Part shown: positions 11,448 to 24,955 of the stretch, piece by piece | How positions within the stretch are numbered: position 1 is the first letter of the stretch | Layout of the letters: every line of letters starts with the position of its first letter | Position numbers and translations under genes: made by a program | Notes under the pieces: generated by a model | Seen by the model: only the letters and a program-made list of their open reading frames with translations | Told to the model about the DNA's origin: nothing | Database searches by the model: none | Origin: Trichoplax sp. H2 | Lineage: Eukaryota; Placozoa; Uniplacotomia; Trichoplacea | Length of the DNA: 64,000 bases | Assembly: GCA_003344405.1 (NCBI GenBank) | Contig: NOWV01000017.1 | Location: 791,988-855,987 of the forward strand | Direction: 5' to 3'

Positions 11448-12402
11448 TATTAGTTGTGCTAGATATTTGTTGCTGCCCACTCGCAAGTTCTCAACTTTAA
11501 TGTCGTTAATCCAGTCTACGGTATTACTGTACGCATGCACTATTATAATACTGTATTGTCCTGTGCTGTACCGTCTACTGTATGGAAGTACTGTTGAGTA
11601 CCGTACCGTACCGTACTACATAGAAGACTAGTGCCAGCTGCATTAAGCCTGTAGCTAACAGACTACAGAACAATATCGCACTACAGTACAGTATAAATCC
11701 TAAAACTTTACATCAGACATCGCCAAATTTATCCTTACTCATTTCTACAATATTAATAATAGTATAGTATCGGTGTCCTTGTTTACTAAGTATAACTAGT
11801 TAACGCCATCCATACGTGTATTATAAGAATATATTGCATTTATTAAATTTCTACTTTGATCGACTTTAATCATACATTCGTATCCAGACTTCATATCAGA
11901 AATTCATACAGCGCTATGCATAAATGCATAAGTGTATATACATATTTAAAAAAGCTTTGATAATACGAGCGTACTTATACAGTACAGCTGTACGTTTGGA
12001 TTATTCACATTCATTAAGTTTGCGAATAACCTAAGTATCCTATACACGTACAGTAAATTACATAAAATATATATAGAGAAGTTGATCAAAATTTAAACTG
12101 CCGGTATCGATTAGGGATAAAATTAATCACCTATCAATGAAATTAAATAAAAAAGATACTACAGTATTCGATAAAATTAAAGGTGTATATATAGTAAAAT
12201 AGTACTGCATGACTTATGCTCACTAATTAATTTTTAAAATACCATCGGTCAATTGAAGTATTAAACATAAAAATGAAAACTTTATCGACGAAGTTATATA
12301 CATTAGATATGATAATAATTACATTTCATTCACTACCTTTAAGTTTATCTTAGGGAAATAACATCTTAAATCTTGTTATTACAATCGTCATCTTTGTTCA
12401 TG
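11448..12402. other. Spacer upstream of the Pkr1-like gene and downstream of WDR90
   Basis: The proximal part (11520-11700) is a GTAC-palindrome cluster, listed separately. The remainder, about 11.7-12.4 kb, is AT-rich and contains no recognisable gene. It ends at the WDR90 stop codon. Confidence 0.5.
11521..11695. repeat. GTAC-palindrome cluster 2, just upstream of the Pkr1-like start
   Basis: Repeated units include TACTGTATTGTCCTGTGCTG, GTACCGTACCGTACCGTACT and, further out, CTACAGTACAGTATA. The cluster begins about 75 bp before the chosen start codon of the minus-strand gene, so it occupies the expected promoter or leader position. Confidence 0.8.
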
Positions 12403-15400
12403 CTATACTGTCACAGACCAAATGAGTACGTCTATGTATCCAACAGTGATAAGATAGTTCCCGGAGGGTGAGAATTTGACCGTTTTAATACAGTCACTGT
12501 GGCCTACGAAATCTTGAAAACTACCCTCATAGAAATCCATTATTTGTACCAGCCGTTCTAAGTAGTACAAGTGATACATTTTAGATTAAATAACTATAAT
12601 ATTAATAATGTGATCACGATACATATGCAATGCTAAGTATTAAAGCAACAATCAGCTTCAAATAAATACAAAAATTATCTTTGTTGCAGTTGGCTACACA
12701 TGTTAAAATAGTACCTTTGCAACCCATAGCAATTAATTGTCCCTTTGGAGACACATCTAAGCTAGTCATCCAGTGCGTTAGTGGACATTGTCTAATAATC
12801 TAGAAACATGAATTTAGAAATGGATTAGGTAAAGAACTATAATGCTGTTATTTGAAAGATTGCTGCGTAAGAAACAAAATTAGTTAATACCTTTTGTTGA
12901 GATAAACTATAGAAAATTATTTCTTTTTGTATTCCGTAACCGGTATAAATTACAATATCTGAATCTGTTTTTGAAAAAGCAGCTAGGCTAGGAGGAAAGT
13001 CCTCATTGTTTGGCTATAATTTTTAAATGTAGGTATGGGAGAAATAAAAAGAAATCTGTTAGTCACGCTATAAAACATGTAGAATCAAGAGTTGTAGTAT
13101 TACAGCTGTTAAGTTGAATCGATAAGTTTTATAATATTCTAATATTAGTCTTCTACCAGTCCTCCTTTAATCAAAGTTTCTTCTGGTGCAAAATCAGGTG
13201 CAGCAAAAGTTAACCAATCGACAAGCTCACAAAAATCTTTAGACCAGTCAGCGCTCCAAATACTAATCCTTCTATCCGCACTAACACCTAGCCAGAGAAG
13301 TGGCGACGATAAATTCCATTTCTCGTCCTTTATTTAAATTAAATTATATAGACAATACTGAAATTAGGGACGGTAGGCAAAGTTGAACCAATAAGAATAT
13401 TGTAACAGCTTGTAAATAGGCAAAACGCATATTGCAGGGAAAAATAAAACAGTTGTAGATACTTCATCAAGCACATAATCAGTTACCCAAGAAACGGCCA
13501 CATCAAATCCTAATATCGAAGCGCCCTTATGATCGTTGAGAACTCGTAAAGTTAAACCAGTACTTGGACTATTTATCGCAATTAATCCATCCGCGCTTCC
13601 GGACAATATTACCCGACCTATATTAATTGCATTAAAATATGTTTTTACCAGTATCGAATTTAAGTTATGAATTTTGGCAAAGGCATTTAACAACACTAAC
13701 AAATATTACTAAATAACATTTTACTACCGTCAGCTGCATATGTTATTGCCGTGACCGAGTTTGCGTGAGGTTGCATCTTCATGACCATGTGTATTTTTTC
13801 TATATCAAAAAGTCTAACGGTACCATCGCTATATCCAGCAACGCAGTGTGTTGGGTATGTAATACTATCCGCTCCGACATTTTTCAGTACCACAGTTGAC
13901 TTAGGGTTAGTGTGAGAGCTTGTATATGAGATCGTGTCTTGTATTTTTGGGGCAGGACTAAATGCCATACAGTTACAAGACTTCGTAGGAAAGATACGTT
14001 AAAAACGAGATTAATCACTACCATTACTTTGATTATTTCTCATTTATAAATCTTTATGATAACAATAGTGCGTAATCACATTATATTTAGTCTTTAAAAC
14101 AGGTCATGTTTGCAATGTACCTCTCCCATGACTTGAAATTGCAACGTTTGTTCAACTTTATCAGTCGTCCAGATTCTCAGACTACCATCAGCACCACATG
14201 TACCAAAGTACTTATCATCAGGACCACTAAATACTACATCGTTGACCTGAAATGCAAAGAATAACTTAGCTGTGTATAAGAGTTCACACAATATTGGTTA
14301 AGCCAATTAATTTAATTAGGTATTAGCAGATTTTAGTGTCTATTTGAACCTGATTAGTTTGTCCACTGACTAAGCGAATACTAGCTCTTTCAGGCCAGTT
14401 AATGTACCACAGTGTTCCAGCGGTTGTTCCAACAATTCCCTATACTCGTATAAACACATACAAATAATTATCGAATGATACTGTATACTGATAGCTTATG
14501 TATTTGGTATTCCATATTTAACATATACATATATATTGTGTCCGCTTTATCTATTGTAATATTCCTTACCGTATCAATTGATTCATCGAATGAAGCCGCG
14601 ATTATAGCTCCATCTAAAGGCATTTCGTCTTCCATCGTTAATCCTTCGCTTCTTATACTAATTTTTTTAAAGAAATTAATATCTTGGTAATTGAAATTCA
14701 GTTGCTACCTTGCGCGTACGCAATGTGCATAGTACACTTTAGTTACTGTAAAAGTACATTTGCAAAGGAGATGGTACCACTGCAATAGCTACTATCAATA
14801 TTTCAAAAAGTAACTATATAATGGTATAAATAAAATGGGCACGTTACAAATTTTATCAAAAATTAACTGTAAAAATGATATAAAACAATGCCTGCATAAC
14901 AAAATTATGTTAAGTAGTTGCCCAATTAACTAGTTAATCATTCAATTGTTTATTACAAACCTGACTGAGCCGCCTGGCAATCTCATTTCCCCAATTCCTA
15001 CTATAGACCAGAGGCGCAGATTGTTGGTACAACTACCAGTTACCATTCGACCTCCGCGACAGACAATTACACCTGTGCATTAAGTTTTCCAATTCATTAG
15101 GTGTCGTCAATTCATCCAGAATTAAATATATCTTAATAAAAATGATACGTACCTATTTCCTTTTTATCCGCTTCCCAGTGAGCAAAGCATGAATTATTTC
15201 TGGTATCCCATGCGGTTATAATGCCTGCATTATTTTAGAAACATTAAATCATGACTTTGGCTACATAATACACATTACACATTTTATCTCACCAGAATTA
15301 GTGGCCGCATAAAGGATACTATCCCCAGCATATCCAACAGACGTGAAATCGACACAATTGTTAGACTTCTAATTGACAGTTAAAAGAAATAATCCAATAC

Positions 15401-18400
15401 TATCACTCACGTAAAAATGATTAAGTTTAAGGTAAGAGTATTTTGTACGTATTAAACGAAGATTAAAATTACATTAAGCCGCGGCTTTAACAATTCTTCA
15501 GGGACTTCAGCTTCGTGCATCTAAGTAATTTAAGCAATCTTGGTATAAAAGCTGATACCGTATCTTTATACGTGTAATATAGTAGCGATCGCATTGCAAT
15601 ACATTGCAAATATTTATAGTATGCTCTTACGTTCAAGCTAATGGTATAGTTAGTCTCATCTAGTAGCCAAAATTTTATTTTGCCATTAGCTCCAACAGAA
15701 GAAAATTCGTTGACAGTGTAGGGATCCCAACATAGATCATGTATTGGCTCAGTTAATTGCGTAGCTGCAAGCACTGAATGATCATTCGTACTCCATACAA
15801 CAATTGCACAGTCTAGATAATTTCCTAATAAGAAATAAATTGCATTGGATTAAGAAATGAGTATATTTAAAAAGTACTAAAAGAAATTTCTGGTATTAAT
15901 GCTCTGCATACTGATAACATACCTACAGATATTAAAAACCGATCGTCTCGTGAAAATGCAAGACAACATATATCGCCTTTATGGTGTTTCAATATCTGTT
16001 TAAAAAATCACCGAATACGGAGTATATATGATATATATTATATAAAAAGTTAATTTTTAAATACTCTGCAAATAGCAAAGGCATAATGTATTAAAATCAG
16101 TACCTTTTCACATATTCCTGATTTGGTATTCCATAAACAAATATGACCGTTATCTTTAGATTCTAAAGCAGCTGAAGCCAGAACCTAAATTTATATCAAA
16201 TAGAGATTCGATCAAGGACTTAAAAGTAGGGTAAATACTGCAGTATCATAACAATTAAAAGAATAAATCTTTGTAAATAATAATAGGATACTGTATGCTG
16301 TATATTACTACAGTATGTAATACAGCAATAACACACCTGGCAGTCGTTTTGCAATGCCAGTGTTGATACTTCTTCTATGTGTCCTACAAATAGTAGTTTA
16401 ATGTTATGCTATTAAGATATGTATCATCAATACTACCGTACCATAATACTACAACATTCATAATCTTAAGCTTTACGAGAAAAATTATCAAAAAATATAC
16501 CATTTGCAATTTCAATTACCTTTAAGATGCGTTTGTTTCCCAGTTTGTAAATCCTCAATTACAATGATACATCCGTTCGTATAAGCGAAGAATCCTAAGA
16601 ATTATTAACAGAGAATTAATCAATCAATTAATACACTTGATTACACTATACAAAAAGGCTTTGCTACCAGTATCCGGATGCCACACCATATTCCCACGTC
16701 CACAACCATTGTAACCGACTGTACTATGAAGTTTGAGACCTGCTTGATTCGGAGGAGCAGCATAGCGTCGCTAATAATAAATATGAGAATTAGATACAGC
16801 TGAAGCGAATATCGGAAATTAAAATTCTTAGTACCGTAGCTAAAGTTGATTGTCTGTTTCGTCTTGTATAATGCTTCATAACCGCAGGTGTTGGATGTGA
16901 AGTAGGCAGTAATAATGCTTTATTGGTGAATGGCTTCGTTGATTCAGAATCCGATATACTTGGCTCTTCGCTAGCTTCGAATATCCTTTCATTATTACCT
17001 TCCTGTAGCACATTGAGGGAAGAAATTATAGCAATTATTGAGTAAAGTACCTATGTATAATACGAAAATAGTAGGTTATACCTTAGTTCCTGCCGATGTA
17101 AGATTCGCGTTTGTTTCTTGCTGCAATGATACCACACCTAATTCTTCATCCTGATAATTTTCACTTGCTGAAACAGAATTGGATTCATCTTCTCGCTCGC
17201 TTTGATCACTTGTAGCTTCAATCTCGTCCGCATCTTCGTTACTTAACTGTAATTTCCTACGAGTACTTGGACTTTGGGTAATTGGTATTGGTTGAGGGAT
17301 CGTAGATCGAGGTTTGTACTCTTTATATTCATTCATAGTTACATCTTGGCTAGGCTGATCAATGGCGATTGATCGATCTAATGATAGGTGTTAAAGGATT
17401 AGTCTATCGTAATGAAGCCTCGCATTTTGCAAATTATGATAATGTTGACAATATTTTGAAACCTTAATACAGGTTTCTAGTTATTGAATATGAATCATAA
17501 TAAATTAACCTGGAATAGATGAGATAAATGACCTTGCATTTTCGGATTTACTGGAAGAGAAAATAGTTTAATAAGCCTACTAATACATGGAATTAAATAA
17601 ACCTTGCTACATGCAACACAAACTAAATTTACCTAGATGTATACCCCATAAAATTCCATATGAATATTCCATCTCCAACACTAATAAGTCCATCCATATC
17701 AGGAGTGAACATAACTTGGTTGATGCGCGATGAATGTCCAATAAAGAGCTACAATAAAGTTTCATATCTACTTATCACCTTATCATTAAGATTTTGCAAG
17801 AAAATCATGAATTGTATCAAAGAAAGCGGCTGCTATCAAATTTTACTTTATAGCTGCCTAATCCTAACCTGATAATTCTGATCAAGTCTCATATGATAGT
17901 CCCAAATTTTAATTACTTTATCACCAGCGGTTGCAAGATATCTGCTATCTAAGCTGACATCTAAACTAGTACACTCTTCGCGATGTATATTTCTAACCTG
18001 TTAGGCAAGCATTGCAAGAGTAAATGGCGGAACGTGATTAAATTAAACCTAACTCGATGATAAGTTTTCTCACATGTTCATTACATACCTCGCTAAGTAA
18101 TTGTCCATTATTTGCACTAAATCGCAATAGCTTACAAGATGAAGTAATCACAAGGAGTTCATTGGTTTTTGCTGGCGCAAAATGCACTTTAACTGCCCTG
18201 TCAGTTGTTGTAGATCCGGCAGCAGCTGTTACAGCATTACCGATATCGATTTTTAGTACCTAAAAACAGTGAAAAAATTAATACCCAAATCAATAAGTAA
18301 TCTGTTCACTCACTAAAATGTAGTAATATGCTGCAATGTCAAAAATTGAGCATGTATTCATGAGATCACCTCATCAAGGGATCTGGCATCCATGATTGTT

Positions 18401-21400
18401 ACGGTAAATTCTGTTGGGCCAACAAAAACGATTCTTTTACTATCACTACTAACAGATATCGCATCTGGGCCATAAATATCTCCTCGCGCAATAGTATACG
18501 GTAGCAGGCGTAACAAATCGTACGTCTGTGAAGTGGCATCATATAATGCAATAGCTCCTAGAGTACCAGCGCTATACATAAATCTACCGCTTGGCGAAAA
18601 GGCCAATCCTATAATACGCCCAGGGTGGTTTTTGCTAATAAAGTTTAGTAATACATTTAGCTTTAGATAACAATATTTGGAGGGTAGACAGAAACGTACA
18701 CTTGTATCATTTAATCAATGTAGTGCAATATTTGTTAAAATCTCTAATTTCAAACATACCTATGTTCAGCTAGTAAACTAGATGTTCCGACATGGAAAGT
18801 TCGAACAGTTCCGTTTGTAAAGCCACAGGCAAAACACTGCTGACTTGGATGATAACAAATGGCACAAGGAACTTCTCCAGGTGCTTTAAAGTCGAAGAGC
18901 TGTGAAATATTATGCTATCATTATACTTTACCGTTCAACATTGAAATTAAAATTAAGCAAAAACGGCACCTGCGCATAAGTATCTATATCCCAAATTCGA
19001 ATAGTCTCATCTCGCGATGCAGTTACCAAATGTCTGCGATGAGAATCAATAGATGCTGCAACTACTTGATCCAGATGTGATCTCATAATCGTAACGTAGT
19101 TACGAGTAGAATATTCCAAATAGCCGACATTCCCCTATTAAAGCCAAATTTAAATAATATTTTATATCACATATTGCGCAAGTTAAATTCCTCCATAGGT
19201 ATTATACGAGATATCAATTGCTAAAAATAGCAACTTGAACTGAACTATAAGTACCGTTTTTGTAGTTACTAGTATTCGTGATCCGTCCTTTGTAACGTCA
19301 ATAGCGGCAATCGGTCCTTCATGTTCTAATCATTATTTTTATTACATTAGATACGTTTCATCGTAAATTTAGGCAGGAACAAAAGGCTTAAATAACAATC
19401 ATCGCTGTGAGTAATATAATAACCTGCTTCCAGCAAAATAGTTTTAAAATCAAAAGCCCATAAACGTAAATAACCATCATCCGTTCCAATAGCGAAGAAT
19501 GATATTCCGGGACGAATGGTGTTAATACTAGAAACACTACTTTTAGAATCGGGGCCAACTGATGTCAAGGTATACACATGATCAATACATATTCTTCCAT
19601 AATGAATTTCATATATACGTCCGGAAGCGCTCGATGCAAATCTAATGAAATAAAGTGGTCAAGTTTAAGGTATTATGCAAGCAGATGGTATATTAAAATT
19701 TCAAATTAATTACTAATCAGAATTTAGTTAGTACTAACAGTCTCCTATCTGGCACATTTTGTGACACATTGAATTCATCAGCAAAAACGATGTCTGTGAA
19801 TTCTTCGTTATGATAATCTTTTAAATTAACGGGACAAGATCTAAGGCTTTGTTCACGTATTCGCCAAAATCGTATATTCTCAAGGCCACATGATACAAGT
19901 CTACAAGTTATGTTGATATTGCTTAATGTGACAATATAAAATTAAAATTTTTTTAAAATCTTTAGTTAATAAATCTACCTAGTACTATCAAAGGCAGAAA
20001 TTTTCATTTTAGATATGTTTGCGTCTGTATGAGCCTTAGCAATGACAGTGACTTCCCCAGATTTTTGAGCGTCTGATGTATTCCAAACTATGACTAACTG
20101 TAAATTGTAAATATAATTTTTTTAGTATACAGAAACTTCGTCACTGCTTCGACCATGATACTAATTAACTTATCAGAATTGTAACCAAATAAACAAAACT
20201 CTACCTGTTTGCCATGATTATCTTTGCCAACACCACATAGTGTATCTCCAGAAAACGAAAAACTATGGGTACATCAAGCAAAAAATTACAGATACAGTTT
20301 AGATTGAATGCAACTATTAATATCAAAACTTTTAGCGCTTCAATGAATGAGTACTATTTCAATCTTAATCATTTTCATACCTTAATAAATAAACAGAATG
20401 GACATGAGATTTAAACATTGCAAGGCAATCACCACGATAAAAATCCCAAATTCTTATCACTGGCAATTGGCCGGTTTGCGAGGACGCAAAAACAGTAGAA
20501 TTACCATTGAAAGAAAGAGAAGAAATCTATATCAAGAAATTTTTGAAAAGTAATAGCATTAGGTAAACAAAACTTTAAATCAGTAGAACTATTTTGGGAT
20601 AGCAATGCTACCTTATCTGTATGTCCTATAAACAGCCTCTGGTCTCCACTGCTAACTTCCATTGCAACGATGACAGCATTACAGGCATAGAGTACATGAG
20701 AACCATCACAAGTCCATAATGCCTTTCGTTAAAATGTTAATTATGTCTTATTTTCCATGTTTAATCAATAAACACTACTTACGTAAATAGCTATTTCATT
20801 GTAGTGGTACACCAATATAACTAATGATTTACCTCACTTGTACTGCCACCAAAGCCAATGATACGTTTCAGGTTCAATATTGGATCTGGTTTCAATTTCT
20901 AAGATTCAGTTTAAATAATTTTAAGCGTCAGGAAAGCTATTGATTACTTTTTGACATTTGATTGATGGAATGAATAATTATGCAAATAGTCCAAAAAATT
21001 TTACCTTTAACTTCGATTCTTCAGCCTTAGGAGCAGTTATAACTTTAGAGCGGACCTAGGCAAAAATAAATAATTAGAAAATGTAAGAGAATTACCAATA
21101 GCAGATAAATAATAACATGGATATTGTCAATTATTATTATACCCGTCCCGTTTTCTTATCGTGTTCATGAATTACGATTTGTTGCTTAGGATAAGCATAG
21201 ACATGCACTTCACCATTATTGTCCGGGCAAGCACCAACTGGACCGTCAGCAGTGCCAGCTTTGGGTAACTTAGATGGTACCTCACGTACCTATAACACGC
21301 ACACCCCAATGTATATATTAATTCATTATAATTCTTAAAGTTAGTAATCTAATAGTCGCTATAGCTCCTATAAATCAGCTAATCATTACCATATTTAGCT

Positions 21401-23275
21401 CTAACCTTAGTTTGTGGAGGTGTACCAAGTTTCAAAGGATTGTCAGGAATCTCTTTAACTTTATTCTACATAAGATGGAGTTAAATCGAAATAATTACTA
21501 ATCAAATCAACCTAGAATGGTCAAATACAGGCTATCTGATTATAAATTCTAACTGATACGAAAGTTTTAGTACCTTTTTTCTGCTTGGTTTAATAAATCC
21601 TAGGGAATCTGATACCATTACAAAATATCAATATTTATGTAAAATTATCGATTATAAGAAGGTATACTTATAGTTTCTACGAAAAGTAACTATTAACGAA
21701 ATAAGCTATTCTGCGTAACTTACGTTCTTTAGTATTATCAGTCATCATTGATTGCCAATCCGTTTTATTTCTATGTGTATCAACAGGGAATTTTATGCAA
21801 TCATAAACGTCGTACCAATCACGTCCTTTGGCTATAGGGAATGTCATTTCTCGTGGTAATGGCTCAATGCCAGCAACGGCAGTTTTACGACGGCTAGTTG
21901 AGAAACTCAGCCCTGATATAAGTAATAAATGGTTCAGTATCGTGTGTAGAGAGTATAAGTACATCGGTTTCGTAACATATAGAGTTTTACATATACATTA
22001 CAATGAAGAGAAAATAAATGATAGCCGATGCAACGTACCAGGTTCATATTCCATATCGCTAGTGAATATACCTTTGACATACATATTGGCACATAGTCTG
22101 ATGCTTTTTAGATATGCATACTTATAATTTAGATAAGCTGATAAAACATATGACATGTCCAAAAGTAGAACAGTCCATCGCGTAGCAGAAGGTGCAGTAT
22201 CAGGCTGATCTAAAGGCGCGATGAGGCAATCATATAATTTACAACAATAGATTAAGTAATCAGTTAGTATTCATTGATATTACGGTATACTGTAAGATAA
22301 GCCTACTTTGATGACTAGTGGAAAAACCCATCGATGTAATTTCATCGATCGAACCATTAGCAGGTTTAACAATAAACGGAAATTGTAACCACGTAGAAGT
22401 AGATTTAAATTCTCGAAATAAATTTGAGAATGATATCCGTACAATTAAGCCATCGTCAGTAGCTACATCCATATGGACGACAAAGTACTTGGATGGTATC
22501 GGTCGAAAAAGAAGATAAAGATATCGGCCAATCAAGCCTAAAGATTGAGAAGATGTCTTTGGGATTTGTAAGTAATTGCTAGCTGGTATCGAGCCGATAA
22601 TCTTGAAGACGGATGAACGTAACGTTTTGTCCTATAAATCATGTACCGAATCCATTATATAAATCATTTCTGATGCATTATGTTGTAAGCTGATAGACCG
22701 ATAAACATCTAGAAGAGCTAGCTTTTGAATTTGCTAATTAGATAAGGAGGCATTCTACGAAAAAATTCTACTGCTACTACTACAAATAGAATATACTTTA
22801 TGTACGGGTAACAAACTAACTCTTATGTTCTACGTATATGTGTATATATATATATATATGTTAAAGAAATTTCAATACCCTTCCTCAAGCTGATTATTTT
22901 ACTGTATCTACGGTATTACATAACAACTAGAAAAAAGGCTGGTCGAAGATATGTTAGATCAGTAATTATTGAGCGATAAGCAGATATATTTTGATGTTAT
23001 AAAACACAGTAGCAAGCGTTTATAAATGAATTTCAAGTGTCGATGTCAAATGCTGAGATGCGATAGTTAATACTTGTACAGTACAATGCTAAATAATTAT
23101 TTTACTGAAGCACAGTAATGCTATAGAACGAAGCAATAACAAATATGGTCCACTGTACAGTAAGTATCTTTACCATGGTAACCAATGCATCGCCTTCTTT
23201 GCTAGCTCGTTTAAGATTGAAGACATCGAAATGCTTGAAGACATTAACATAAGGTTGCTGCCACACTATAACCAT
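12403..23275 (-). CDS. WDR90: WDR90/POC16: CFA20-type (DUF667) domain plus WD40 repeats
   Basis: WDR90/POC16 is a centriole-wall (inner scaffold) protein. I read 43 exons with continuous phase, giving about 1848 aa (human about 1750). 5' to 3': 23275-23174, 22631-22307, 22209-22039, 21912-21724, 21599-21574, 21465-21406, 21289-21143, 21055-21005, 20898-20833, 20722-20612, 20526-20381, 20262-20205, 20097-19979, 19900-19739, 19641-19424, 19325-19255, 19134-18970, 18899-18760, 18634-18370, 18259-18089, 17997-17869, 17748-17633, 17349-17082, 17002-16835, 16770-16668, 16594-16520, 16383-16337, 16184-16104, 15995-15923, 15824-15631, 15520-15473, 15368-15293, 15224-15153, 15072-14961, 14657-14570, 14439-14350, 14246-14121, 13980-13728, 13617-13487, 13327-13157, 13013-12891, 12799-12715, 12557-12403. 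Residues 1-200 are the DUF667 domain (VWQQPYVNVFKHFDVF, IGRYLYLLFRPIPSKYFV). The rest is WD repeats with ...LRLWAFDF, IRIWDID, VIKIWDY and SLRIWTTD blades, broken by an acidic linker at about 1005-1145. The start is placed at MVIVWQQ because the family begins just before VWQ. The joint between exons 22 and 23 is the least certain. Confidence 0.95.
17541..17559. repeat. Isolated word matching the 158-bp tandem repeat
   Basis: The sequence TTCGGATTTACTGGAAGAG in WDR90 intron 22 differs from the 158-bp tandem repeat word TTCGGGATTTACTGGAAGA mainly by one missing G. On the minus strand its complement supplies a polypyrimidine-AG that looks like a splice acceptor. It may be a small relic of the same repeat, or chance. 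Confidence 0.35.
21574..21599 (-). other. WDR90: 26-nt microexon of WDR90 (exon 5)
   Basis: This exon is only 26 nt (CCCTAG acceptor, GTACTA donor). It is needed to carry phase 1 from exon 4 (ending GAA-C before GTAAGT) to phase 0 for exon 6 (AAT AAA GTT). It contributes FIKPSRKK after a split Arg codon, inside the basic linker between the DUF667 domain and the first WD repeats. Skipping it would shift the frame. Confidence 0.75.
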
Positions 23276-23597
23276 GAAAATAGAATTCATGAAAATTAAA
23301 CATTAAAATAGTTAGAGTCATATTTATGATTAGTAAGTGCACCGCTATTAGCATACGTATTGCGTATTCCATTGTAATACAGTAGATATTAATTATCATA
23401 CAAGCAATTTAGTTATTTGTAGTTCTGTAATGTTAACCTATACTTTATCGACATATAATAAAAATGTAACATCCTATCTGTATTAGGCTGATGGCATGCT
23501 CTATTTCCATTCAACATGACTAAATTCACTGAAAGTGGGTTACTACTGTACTACTATAGTGGATCGTAAGATAAATAAAAAATTCAACCCATTTTAA

Positions 23598-23800
23598 AAG
23601 TGACTACTACAATAAAATGATAAAGATTGGATTTACTACAGATTAATGATATTAATTATCGAATCAACTTTAAGATGTACTACAGTAAAATGGTGAACAT
23701 TAGATTAACTACAGACTAATTGATTACCGATAATGAATTATCTATCAACTTTAAAAATTGACTACAGTAAAACGGTCAAAATTGGATTACTATGTACAGG
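23598..23800. repeat. Degenerate tandem repeat, period about 80 bp
   Basis: About two and a half diverged copies can be followed by the block ACTACAGTAAAATGG / GTGAACATTAGATTAACTAC and the block AATTATCTATCAACTTTAAA. They start near 23600, 23675 and 23758. The copies have many substitutions, so this is an old duplication. Confidence 0.65.
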
Positions 23801-24624
23801 CTGTGATTATTGCTACATGCAAACTGCAAGTCTGCAACAGTAACATAAGTCGTGGATGTACACTGATTGTACAGGTACGGCTGGCCTTTCAATCTGCCTT
23901 TACTCGATGCATACATCTCGCTAATATGATTGCAAGAATCTTGCAAGCACTTGCAATAGACCCGAGTGCAAGATTCCTTATGTTTGTTCTATCCGATTAA
24001 CTTGGAGATGAAGTTAATTATTGCCATTCTTGATGATATGGGTGAGTAATAAGTCTTAGGAATGATGCAATGCCATTTTACACACATACAGTAATCATGA
24101 CTGTCATTGCATTTTACATTGGTGCTACTGAAACGTGGCAAGGTGACCATTAACTTCAATGTAAACTTACATTTGGACATGTTGTCAATAATTTGAACAA
24201 GCTTGAAATCTCTTGTATTGACCGTCAAAATTATTCAATGGCAACACCATCAAAGTAATGCAGTAAATTAATTAATGACAAGAGGAATAAGTTCAAAATG
24301 GCCGATCAAGTTGTAGGCTACTATTTCCGGTTGGGACCAGACTGGCAATAGCTAAAATCAGTCAATGGCTGAAGAAGACAGTTTTCAAAGGAGTGACACA
24401 CGGAGCTGGAGTCAACCTGCAAGATTGAATCGCCGCTGGCTGACGTACCCAAGATCGTGTCAATAAACTGTAACTGAGCAGGTAGCGGTCACACCAACTG
24501 AAGTGACCGTTAATAGCTTACATAAAAGTGATAGCAGCACAAAACAAGCATCCTGTTTGTCTTACAGTTAGAGTACTCTATCATGCCTCTCTACGATACG
24601 CTTTACACTGAATAAACCAGCCAT

Positions 24625-24955
24625 CAATACTGTACAATGTACAGTACATCTACTGTACACTGTACAATACTGTACTCACTCAGTCAACCGTATCTGGTAC
24701 AGTACTACTACAGTACTGTACTGTACTGCTACAGTACTACTGGATATTCGTAGTACCGTACTGTTTAGAGACACGGCCGAGAGGAGACGTACCGCGAAAA
24801 AATTTTGAAATAATTGGACATGCGTATATTCGCGGTCCCGGTTGCCGTCTGTAATACTGTACACGTCTGTACGTCTGTACTGTACAAATTACAAAAGGCT
24901 ACAGTACAGACGTACTGTACTGTCAATGATCATAACGTTACTGTACTGTACAGGG
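24625..24955. repeat. GTAC-palindrome cluster 3 (largest)
   Basis: Dense units of TACTGTAC, ACAGTACT and GTACGTCTGTACTGTAC fill most of this 330-bp stretch, interrupted at about 24770-24850 by unrelated sequence. The two halves can pair with each other over many registers. The cluster is about 1.35 kb upstream of the WDR90 start. Confidence 0.85.

Noticed and set aside
11448-11540. N-terminal extension of the Pkr1-like frame
   Set aside because: It has no ATG and enters the GTAC cluster; the first in-frame ATG at 11447 gives a normal-length protein.
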